From the NCBI GenBank assembly GCA_023432465.1, contig JAEYUO010000072.1, positions 1 through 64,000 of the forward strand: 64,000 bases of DNA, in the 5' to 3' direction. Below the pieces are notes generated by a model. That model made no database searches, was not told where the DNA came from, and saw nothing but the letters and a program-made list of their open reading frames with translations. Numbering within the stretch: position 1 is the first letter of the stretch; each line of letters opens with the position of its first letter. The DNA comes from Planctomycetota bacterium. Lineage in GTDB: Bacteria; Planctomycetota; Phycisphaerae; Phycisphaerales; UBA1924. Shown piece after piece: positions 57,444 to 64,000 of the stretch. The position numbers were made by a program, and so were the translations under genes.

Positions 57444-58312
57444 TGAGCGTGCGCGGGAACGGCCGCAGGCCTCGGCTTCGCGGCCGAACCGTTCGCCCAG
57501 CCGACCAGCTTCGACGCGACCCCCTCCAGCGCCACAGAGGCGGGCGCGAGTTGCGGCATCCAGGCACGGTCCCACTCATACACGAGCGGACCCGCGAACT
57601 TCGCGTTCGCCAGATCGCTGACAAACTCGGCGCACGGCACTTCGCCCTCGCCCAGGGCAACCGGCACGCCCTTCCGCAGGTCTTTGATTCGTGCGATCCA
57701 AAGCCGCGAACCCAGCGCGGCAACCGCCGCGGCCGGGTGGTCGCCCGCTGCGAATCCTGTAGCGACGGAGTACGAAGCCCCGAGGAGCGGGTGACCAACC
57801 TGATCGATCAGGTCGCGAAGCTGTGTTGCGGATTCGAACGATCCTCCGTTCTCCACCGCAATCTTCGTCCCCGTCTTGTCGGCATGGTCACAGACCTTCC
57901 GGAGCCGCTCGGAGATCCTCGCGATCGCCGCCTTGGGCTGCTCGCGTGCAGCGATCTCGAAACCGAAGACGCGGACATATGGGCAACCCAACTGAATCGC
58001 CAGATCAACAGCCGACTTCGCCTCTCGAACGCTCCGCTCGGTGTCCATGATCACGTGGCCGATGACTGGCGGGAAGATCGTCGCGTCAAAGCGGCAGGAT
58101 GTCGCGAGCGACAGGATCTCGACTCCGCGTGTTCGGAACAGCTCGCGTGTCTTGTCCTCGCTGCTCATCGCGGGGTCGCATGCAAACTTCCTCGAATCCG
58201 TTCCGAACGTCCGCAGTTCGACAGCCTCAAAGCCGAAGCGCTCGGCCAGGTCGGCAACCTCGCGGAGAGAGGCTTCGGGGCAGGCAACAGTGCTGAGCGT
58301 TGGCTTGAGCAT
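57440..58312 (-). CDS. Sugar phosphate isomerase/epimerase-like TIM-barrel protein
   Basis: A 290-residue protein of the xylose isomerase/AP endonuclease 2 fold. Family features are ADLAERFGFEAVELRTFG, AIQLGCPYVRVFGFE, GTKIAVENGGSF (the metal-binding Glu strand), LWIARIKDLRKG (a metal-site Lys/Asp strand) and VYEWDRAW near the C-terminus in place of the usual last metal Glu strand. Members include hydroxypyruvate isomerases, epimerases and IolE-like dehydratases; substrate undetermined. The start MLKPTLSTVACPEA is standard. It lies upstream of, and may be partly co-transcribed with, the agmatinase-family gene. Confidence 0.8.
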   Translation of the reverse strand: MLKPTLSTVACPEASLREVADLAERFGFEAVELRTFGTDSRKFACDPAMSSEDKTRELFRTRGVEILSLATSCRFDATIFPPVIGHVIMDTERSVREAKSAVDLAIQLGCPYVRVFGFEIAAREQPKAAIARISERLRKVCDHADKTGTKIAVENGGSFESATQLRDLIDQVGHPLLGASYSVATGFAAGDHPAAAVAALGSRLWIARIKDLRKGVPVALGEGEVPCAEFVSDLANAKFAGPLVYEWDRAWMPQLAPASVALEGVASKLVGWANGSAAKPRPAAVPAHAH

Positions 58313-58441
58313 GGGAAGTGTGTTCGTTCGGAGGTGCGAGGAGATGCGGCCAGAAACGCGGGAAGCAGCAAACGATCGAATGCGATGGTAAGGCTGCGCA
58401 GGTGGTCACTCAACTCCCTCGATCCCCATGCTCGGCCGCGA

Positions 58442-58454
58442 GGGTGGGGGGGGG
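58442..58454 (+). repeat. G-rich tract (G3-T-G9)
   Basis: Three G, T and nine G on the + strand in the 271-base gap between the isomerase-like gene and the small lipoprotein. It meets the pattern for a G-quadruplex, and is the third intergenic G tract of nine or more bases. Confidence 0.6.
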
Positions 58455-58583
58455 CTTCGACGCTCCTCCAGGCAGCACAATCCGCGCAGCCGTGACCGCG
58501 ATTCCCCGCGGACGCACAACCCTGGACTCCGGCATGCGTCTGGATTGCAACATTGTTGAACCGGGCCATGGGTGCCCGTCCTC

Positions 58584-58844
58584 ATGGGCAATGCCCGCAA
58601 ACTCCGAGTTGTGTTGTCCCGAGCCCTCGTGGTTGGCGCCGTCTGGGCGCTGGGCGCGTGCTCGGCCGGCGGGCGGAACGCGTTCGATCCGGCAGGCATC
58701 GCCGTCACGCCCCGGCCGGGCGACCCCACGGTTTGGCTGGATCCTCCTCCGTCTCGGTGGCAAAGCGCCGCTCGCAATGCGGCGATGCGGCCATCGAAAA
58801 GCGGTGAGTCTGCTTCCGCCGTCCAGCCGCAACGTCAGGATTGA
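58584..58844 (+). CDS. Small putative lipoprotein
   Basis: An 86-residue protein with a lipoprotein signal peptide (ALVVGAVWALGAC, lipobox Cys26) and a short hydrophilic mature part of 61 residues (PGDPTVWLDPPPSRWQSAAR). No family recognised. The frame extends to a GTG four codons earlier. Its last ten bases overlap tail to tail with the histidine kinase at 58835. Confidence 0.55.
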   Translation: MGNARKLRVVLSRALVVGAVWALGACSAGGRNAFDPAGIAVTPRPGDPTVWLDPPPSRWQSAARNAAMRPSKSGESASAVQPQRQD

Positions 58845-59716
58845 GCGCTCACCGCGGGGCCATCGACCGGCAGCACCACACAGAAATCCGAACCCTTGCC
58901 GGGCTCGGACCAAACATCGATTCGCCCGCCGTGCGCCTCGATCAATCGGCGGGCGGTTGGCAGCCCCAGTCCGGAGCCCCCGGCCCGGGTGGTGAAATAG
59001 GGCGTGAACACCTTGCCGACCGTCTCCGCGTCGATCCCGGGTCCTGTGTCGATCACGTGCACGTGTACTGCGGGATGGCCATCGGCTTCGCGGCGCAGCT
59101 CCGTCCGAAGGATCAACTCCTTGGCGAGACGCGCATCGGGGGTCTTCATCCCGGCGGCGGTCATCGCCTGCGTCGCGTTGAGCATCAGGTTGAGCAGCGC
59201 CTGCTTGACGAGCTTGGCGTCGATCTTCGCGATTGGCGCCGCGGTCCCGTTCTGCCCTGCGGTGTCCGTCCGAAGGCGAACGCCGTGCCGCTCGGCTTCG
59301 GGCATGAAGAAGTCCGCGAGCTCCGAGACGGTCTCGCTGAGGTCGGTCGGGCGCACGTCCAGCCGAACTTGACCCGCGTACTGCAGAAAGTCCTGCAGGA
59401 TGCCGCCAAGCCGGTCGGTCTCCCGTCGAAGCGAACTGATGCGGTTGATGAGCGGCACGCGGTCTGCATCCTCGATCGGAAGCTCCTGAATCCCCTCAAG
59501 GAGCAGTTGAGCGTTCAGCCCGACCGTCGAGAGCGGGTTCTTGATCTCGTGGGCCAGTCCGCTCGTCATGGCACCGATCTCGGCCATTCGCTCCGCCGCG
59601 CGTGCGCGGCGCTCGGCTGCCCGGACCCGCAGCGAATGGCGACGAAGCAGCAGCCAGACCGCCCCCGAGGCCAGCAGCACGCCGATACCGAATCCGATGA
59701 GCAGTCCCTGAAGCAA
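58835..59716 (-). CDS. Membrane-anchored histidine kinase
   Basis: A 293-residue kinase: one N-terminal membrane helix (GLLIGFGIGVLLASGAVWLLL), a short coiled linker (30-48), the dimerisation helix with His56 in GLAHEIKNPLSTVG, and the ATPase domain with N-box LNLMLNATQAM, G1 VIDTGPGID, F-box VGKVFTPYFTT and G2 GGSGLGLPTARRLI. No external sensor domain; similar to NtrB/AtoS-like cores. No response regulator adjoins, so the partner is elsewhere, perhaps the NtrC-type regulator at 47210-48691. It is divergent from the large envelope protein gene, 88 bases apart. Confidence 0.92.
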   Translation of the reverse strand: MLQGLLIGFGIGVLLASGAVWLLLRRHSLRVRAAERRARAAERMAEIGAMTSGLAHEIKNPLSTVGLNAQLLLEGIQELPIEDADRVPLINRISSLRRETDRLGGILQDFLQYAGQVRLDVRPTDLSETVSELADFFMPEAERHGVRLRTDTAGQNGTAAPIAKIDAKLVKQALLNLMLNATQAMTAAGMKTPDARLAKELILRTELRREADGHPAVHVHVIDTGPGIDAETVGKVFTPYFTTRAGGSGLGLPTARRLIEAHGGRIDVWSEPGKGSDFCVVLPVDGPAVSAQS

Positions 59717-59804
59717 GTGCTTTCCTGTCCGCGAGTTGACCGTTCCGGCCGCTGCTCGGGCGGCAATCGCCGCTTGGCAGGTTCAGATACCGTACCATCT
59801 TGGC

Positions 59805-62800
59805 ATGCCGTCCAAGAAGTTTCCCAATGCCCGCACAACGGGTTTGATTGTTGCCGGAGCCGTTGCGCTGATCATTGCCGGGGTGGTGCTGGTGGTCGCG
59901 GTGAGCCAGCGCCCGGCGACTCCCACCCAACCCATCACCGGAGATGTCACGGACATCGATCTTGGTTCGCTCGGTTCCGGACAGGGACCAGACGGCACGC
60001 CGTTGGGGACACTCGATCAGGGGCGGGTTCAGTTCGTGGACAAGGATGATCCGAGCCGGGTCGAGGCCGAGTTGATCTACCGGCGCATCAACCCGGTCGG
60101 CGGCGGCTTCTACGAGCTTGATGCGCCCCAGGCTTGGATCTATTTGGCCGATGGGCGGGCCTTGTACATCCGTGCCAACACCGGCCGTGTCAAAATGCCC
60201 AATCGGACCAAGAGCCCGGAGTCGGGGCAGTTTGTCGGCGATGTCGTGACCTTGTTGTTCGCGCCGCGGGATGCAACGTCCGCGGGCCGGCCGCGAGATC
60301 CGATGACGGATTCGCCCGGCCTGGTCGCGCGAACCAACGCAATCCGCTTCGATACCCAGCTCCTGGAGTTCGCATCCGACGATCACGTGACCATCGAAAC
60401 GCCCGATGCCCGCTTTGAGGGAACCGGTGTCGTCGTCCGCGGCAATCAGGTGCTGGACCGGATCGAGTACATGAAGGTGTCTCGCGATGGCGAGATTCGT
60501 TACCGCATCGCGCGAGGTGTCAACGCGTCCCCAAAGAACCCGGTCGTCGCCGCCGATGCGTCCCAGGGCGATGGGATGTCGATGTCGGGGCTTGAGACGG
60601 GTTGGGAAGTCCTTCCAATGCCGAGTTTGGACGCCCTGACAATCCTGGACGCAGGAGTTCCCGCCGAGGCCCACACGCCGCAGCCGAGCACGGATGCAGA
60701 GGTGGAGTCGGCCCGGGCCGATGAGATCGCTCCCGAGCAGCCCGAGGCGCCGGTCGTGGCGGCTCGACCCGCGAGGCAGACGCCGCGGATCAAGGAGGAT
60801 CTGTACGAAGCCGTGTTCGCGGACAACGTGCGTGTGACGCAGCGTCAGCGGCGGCTTGCCGCGGACACCCTGTTCGTCTGGCTGCGCACAATCGACAACA
60901 AGCTCCCTCAGGAAGCGTTCGGTCGCGAGGTGTCGCTCATCCCCCGTTCGCCCATCGAGCCTGAGCTCAACGCGAGCCCGTCCGCTCACGCAGGCGGGGC
61001 GAGGCTCCCGCTTGGCGCGGCGGTGCCAGCCGTGCTTCTGGGATCGATGCAGACGGCGGCGCAGTGGCCGCCCGTGCTGTTCCGGGATGGCGATGACGAT
61101 TTGCTGCTGACGTGGTCCGGGCCGCTGTCTCTTCGTCCGATCGCCGTCTCGCCCCCGCCGCGGGAGCTCTCCGGCGGCAATCACGTTGCCCTTCGCTTTT
61201 CAGCAAATGCCGATGGTGGCGAGCAGTTTGTCCGGTTGAGTGATGAAGCACTCGGCGCTCGTGGCGGGTGCGAGGAACTCGAGTATCTCGCGACGACGCG
61301 GGACATGACACTGACATCTGGTCCGGGCTCGCCGCGGGTGTGGATCGGTGCGCCGGAAGCAGGGTGTCTCGCGGGCGACGAGATCCGAGTCAATCTCGCG
61401 ACGGGTGCTGCGGAGATGCCGGGAATCGGCCTGCTCGCGACGCTTACGAAGGACCTGAGCCAGACGGCGATGCTGGAAGACTCGGGCGGGATGCCCGCGT
61501 GGCTGGCGACACCGAGGCCGGAGTTCTTCACGAGGGTCATCGACTGGCAGCGCCGCGCCGACTTCCAGTTCCGTACGCAGGAGGGCGAGATTCGCGATGC
61601 GCTCGAATGGGCGGAGTTCGTCGGCCTGGCGTTTGCGACCGACAACACGGCCTCGCTCTCCGGCGATCTGATTCGCGCGGAGTTCGTCGAGGCGGCTGGA
61701 CAGACAACCGTGTTGCGCAAGCTTGCGGTCGAGGGGAGCGCCTGGGCATTGGCCAATGGTTGGCGGCAACCTCCGGGCGTCGAGGTCGACCTGAGTCGGG
61801 GTGGCTTTGGAGAAGGAATGCTCAAGGCCGAGACGGTTGAAGTCAGTTTCGCTCCCTCCGTCCTGCTTGAGGGAGACATCGATCCGACGTACCTGCTCGC
61901 ACGCGGAGGCACGCTCGTCGGCAAGGATGACGCGTCCCTCTCGGCGCCGCAACTGGAAGCGTCCATGGTGCGCGATGCCAATGGCGAGATCGTTGTGACC
62001 GACTTCGAGGCCCGCGGCATGGGCGAACAGCTCGCCGCCTTTGACCGTGGCGATGGCGTGCGCGCGAGCGGATTGCGCATCAAGGGGCACGCACAGCGGC
62101 AGACCGCATCCGTCACCGGGCCGCGCGTGCAGGTCGCGCGTGGGCCATCGGTGATCGACACCACAATCGTCGAACTCGACGGCCTGGCCGGAACGATGGA
62201 CGTCTACGCGCCGGGCACGTTCACGCATGAGCAGCCGACGGTTGCCACGACCGGACCCGGTGCCGGCGTGGTCCGAGTGACCGCGACGTGGGCGACCTCC
62301 ATGTCGTTCGACGACCCCTCAGGGGTGCTTGAGTGCCGCGGCGATACGCAGATCATCAAGGATGAGCCATTGACGCGGGACACGGTGCGGGGCGAGCGAA
62401 TCCGGGTGGAGCTCTCCACGCTTAACGATGCGGCCCTTGCCACGGCCGAGGTGCCCACAGCCGGATCGGTTTCCGCCGGAACATCGTTGTCGGCGGACCT
62501 TGGAGACCGCCGCGTCCTTCGCGCTACCGCGTTCGGCTCGATCGAGGACCGAGCCGATGGCAAGCCCGCAACGGTCGAGAGTCGCGGCTACGCAGCGCCG
62601 CTCGCGCCAGGCGAGGCCCGCACGCTCGAAACGATCAGCTACATCGAGTCGGCCAGGCTCATCGCCGACGATGTCAAGGGCACGATCGAGACTCCCGTCG
62701 CCGGCCGAGCCGTGGTGTTCGATCAGCGATCTCCGGATCCGTCATCCGAGAGTGAGCAGGGGGCCGCAGCGCAAGGGCTCGTCTCCGCCTCACCCCGCGG

Positions 62801-63233
62801 CACATCGAGCTTCCGGTGGGAGAGTTCGATGGTCTTCACCCGGCAGACCGGATTGCTCGAACTCTTCGAGAAGATCGAAGTGGTGCACAAACCGCTGGAG
62901 AACCGGCCCCTCACTCGCATGACCAGCGATCGTCTCCTCGCCAGGCTGGACCTGACCAGCGGCGGCGCAAACGCGGGTCGCGGCGGAAAGCTGATCTCGG
63001 CGGAAGCAATCGGCGCGGTTTATGCAGAGTCCGGTTCGCAGAGGCTCATCGGCGATCGCGTCATGTATGATGCTCGACTCGGAACCGCCGTCGCCACAGC
63101 GCCCGAGGGAGGCGCCGTGACGCTCTACGATGATCGGCGTGCGACACCGTTCACCGCCCGGCGGCTTCGGTGGGATCTGCTCAACGATCAGATCGAGATT
63201 CTCGAGCCCGCAACCATCGTTGCGCCCCGGTAG
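59805..63233 (+). CDS. Large LptC/LptA-like envelope protein
   Basis: A 1,142-residue protein with one N-terminal membrane anchor (about 14-33, GLIVAGAVALIIAGVVLVVA) and a periplasmic part rich in beta strands. The first 230 residues recall LptC (FYELDAPQAWIYLADGRALY; VTIETPDARFEGTGVVVRGN), and the C-terminus recalls the repeating strand-turn pattern of LptA/OstA (RLIGDRVMYDARLGTAVATA and LRWDLLNDQIEILEPATIVA). The middle contains similar jelly-roll stretches. This suggests a long bridge carrying lipid across the periplasm. It is an inference from pattern, not a family match. No other lpt gene adjoins. Confidence 0.5.
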   Translation: MPSKKFPNARTTGLIVAGAVALIIAGVVLVVAVSQRPATPTQPITGDVTDIDLGSLGSGQGPDGTPLGTLDQGRVQFVDKDDPSRVEAELIYRRINPVGGGFYELDAPQAWIYLADGRALYIRANTGRVKMPNRTKSPESGQFVGDVVTLLFAPRDATSAGRPRDPMTDSPGLVARTNAIRFDTQLLEFASDDHVTIETPDARFEGTGVVVRGNQVLDRIEYMKVSRDGEIRYRIARGVNASPKNPVVAADASQGDGMSMSGLETGWEVLPMPSLDALTILDAGVPAEAHTPQPSTDAEVESARADEIAPEQPEAPVVAARPARQTPRIKEDLYEAVFADNVRVTQRQRRLAADTLFVWLRTIDNKLPQEAFGREVSLIPRSPIEPELNASPSAHAGGARLPLGAAVPAVLLGSMQTAAQWPPVLFRDGDDDLLLTWSGPLSLRPIAVSPPPRELSGGNHVALRFSANADGGEQFVRLSDEALGARGGCEELEYLATTRDMTLTSGPGSPRVWIGAPEAGCLAGDEIRVNLATGAAEMPGIGLLATLTKDLSQTAMLEDSGGMPAWLATPRPEFFTRVIDWQRRADFQFRTQEGEIRDALEWAEFVGLAFATDNTASLSGDLIRAEFVEAAGQTTVLRKLAVEGSAWALANGWRQPPGVEVDLSRGGFGEGMLKAETVEVSFAPSVLLEGDIDPTYLLARGGTLVGKDDASLSAPQLEASMVRDANGEIVVTDFEARGMGEQLAAFDRGDGVRASGLRIKGHAQRQTASVTGPRVQVARGPSVIDTTIVELDGLAGTMDVYAPGTFTHEQPTVATTGPGAGVVRVTATWATSMSFDDPSGVLECRGDTQIIKDEPLTRDTVRGERIRVELSTLNDAALATAEVPTAGSVSAGTSLSADLGDRRVLRATAFGSIEDRADGKPATVESRGYAAPLAPGEARTLETISYIESARLIADDVKGTIETPVAGRAVVFDQRSPDPSSESEQGAAAQGLVSASPRGTSSFRWESSMVFTRQTGLLELFEKIEVVHKPLENRPLTRMTSDRLLARLDLTSGGANAGRGGKLISAEAIGAVYAESGSQRLIGDRVMYDARLGTAVATAPEGGAVTLYDDRRATPFTARRLRWDLLNDQIEILEPATIVAPR

Positions 63234-63249
63234 CTTCGGCCCCGGTGGA

Positions 63250-63813
63250 TCAAGCGGAAGTGCGGTCGACAATGCGGTACTGCTCGCGCTCGCCGCGCCC
63301 GCGGAGCGGGTAGTCCTTCCGGAGCGGATGCCCCGGATACCCCTCCCACGTCAGGATTCGCCGCAAGTCCGGGTGGTTGCGGAAGCGGATGCCGAACATG
63401 TCGAACACTTCGCGCTCCGGCCATTCGGCGCCGGGCCACAGGTCAACGACACTGTCGATGGAGAGGGCCGGGTCTTCCGCGATCCCGTCGGTGGGGAGAG
63501 TCGGGTCGAGGAACACTTTGACGAACAGCCGGTCATCGTTCGCGTGCGAGACAAGGTTGTACCCGACCGCGAAGCGTCCGATCTGCTTCGTCGGATATCC
63601 GAGATAGTCGATTCCGAAGACGTCGGAGAGGAAGTTGTACCGGGTCCGATCGTCGTCACGAAGGAACCGCATGACGGCATGAAGATCGGCAGGCTCAACG
63701 ATCAGGGTGCTCTGGCCGCGGTACTCGGTGCCACGGAACCGCTTCCCGGGGAACTGCTCCTTGACGAGCTGGAAGACCGGATGATCGAGCGTTGGCTTGT
63801 GGGTATCGGTCAC
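63250..63813 (-). CDS. nuoC: NADH-quinone oxidoreductase subunit C
   Basis: A 187-residue 30-kDa-type subunit of complex I, in the peripheral arm. The family signature is WPEREVFDMFGIRF, then HPDLRRILTWEGYPGHPLRK and DYPLRGRGE. The GTG start giving MTDTHKPTLDHPVFQ has AAGGAA about seven bases upstream, while the longer frame lacks similarity. nuoD is not fused and does not follow; the downstream gene is convergent (16-base gap), and the partial gene upstream does not look like nuoB. Confidence 0.93.
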   Translation of the reverse strand: MTDTHKPTLDHPVFQLVKEQFPGKRFRGTEYRGQSTLIVEPADLHAVMRFLRDDDRTRYNFLSDVFGIDYLGYPTKQIGRFAVGYNLVSHANDDRLFVKVFLDPTLPTDGIAEDPALSIDSVVDLWPGAEWPEREVFDMFGIRFRNHPDLRRILTWEGYPGHPLRKDYPLRGRGEREQYRIVDRTSA

Positions 63814-63898
63814 GGACAGGTTCCTTCGATTGAGCGGGCGTGACTGGTCCACGCGAGGCGGAGTGTAGGAACGACGGCGGGCGGGGTGGCGGCCGGTT

Positions 63899-64000
63899 TC
63901 AGCCCACGGGGAGGTCGCCCGCCGGCTCTGTCTCGAAGGTGGCCACAGCGATGCCAAGCTCCGCGGCGAGACCGACAGCCTCCCGGATCAGCGGCGTCGC
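63899..64000 (-). CDS. 3' end of an unidentified gene (cut by window edge)
   Basis: The final 33 codons and stop of a gene on the minus strand, reading IREAVGLAAELGIAVATFET and ending in GDLPVG. It looks like the last helix and strand of an alpha/beta domain. Too little is present for identification; it ends 85 bases before nuoC on the same strand. It does not match the C-terminus expected of NuoB. Confidence 0.5.
   Translation of the reverse strand, partial: ATPLIREAVGLAAELGIAVATFETEPAGDLPVG

Overview
The window is a high-GC stretch from a free-living, Gram-negative-type bacterium, most probably a planctomycete of the class Phycisphaerae. The lineage call is inference. It rests on two secreted proteins ending in a dockerin-like EF motif with a DIFAFLSAWF core, on DCNGNGIPDSCE-type segments in a giant surface protein, on a membrane protein headed by a CGYSLKGL...CPECG zinc ribbon, and on LPS-transport-like and DsbD-alpha-like envelope proteins. 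Genes are densely packed on both strands, several convergent pairs overlap at their stop codons, and no transposase, integrase, CRISPR array or phage gene is visible.

Layout. 0-4.6 kb: small unknown protein, VLCAD-type acyl-CoA dehydrogenase and crotonase (fatty-acid oxidation), and a solitary succinate dehydrogenase Fe-S subunit with a good promoter. 4.6-10.6 kb: OppC-type permease, dockerin-tailed secreted protein, YgfZ, M42 aminopeptidase, FabI, small charged protein. 10.6-18.7 kb: unknown membrane protein, then a four-gene oligopeptide-type ABC transporter (binding protein, two permeases, one ATPase) whose proteins carry unusual extra segments. 18.9-21.7 kb: GT4-like glycosyltransferase, exonuclease VII large subunit, tRNA-Val(CAC). 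21.8-28 kb: a 1,924-residue secreted protein (CSLREA-type start, beta-helix, thrombospondin-3 repeats, nine cadherin-like repeats of about 98 residues, dockerin-like end) and an unlisted 33-residue membrane protein. 28-33 kb: thiS-thiG, lipoprotein, lipid-kinase-like protein, zinc-ribbon membrane protein, purQ. 33-36.5 kb: an envelope redox and sulfur group (redoxin, stand-alone DsbD-alpha domain, rhodanese-like lipoprotein without the catalytic Cys, cysteine synthase). 36.5-42.8 kb: convergent GT-C/GT2 glycosyltransferases, Fsr-like MFS transporter, AbgT-family transporter. 43-49.9 kb: S41 peptidase, PA0069-type radical SAM protein, membrane protein, and a two-component pair (histidine kinase, possible 59-residue linker gene, NtrC-type sigma-54 activator). 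50-54.1 kb: ileS and an unknown gene. 54.2-64 kb: HEAT-repeat protein, STAS protein, agmatinase-family enzyme, sugar isomerase-like TIM barrel, small lipoprotein, second histidine kinase, a 1,142-residue LptC/LptA-like envelope protein, nuoC, and the 3' end of an unidentified gene.

The most interesting items are the elaborated ABC transporter, the giant repeat protein with its small-protein neighbour, the possible small protein between kinase and regulator, promoters placed almost on top of start codons (agmatinase, purQ), the dyad at 54258-54272, and respiratory subunits (sdhB, nuoC) found apart from their usual operon partners. No single locus can be declared a new system from sequence alone. 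Positions, motifs and spacings were read by eye; no database search was possible.
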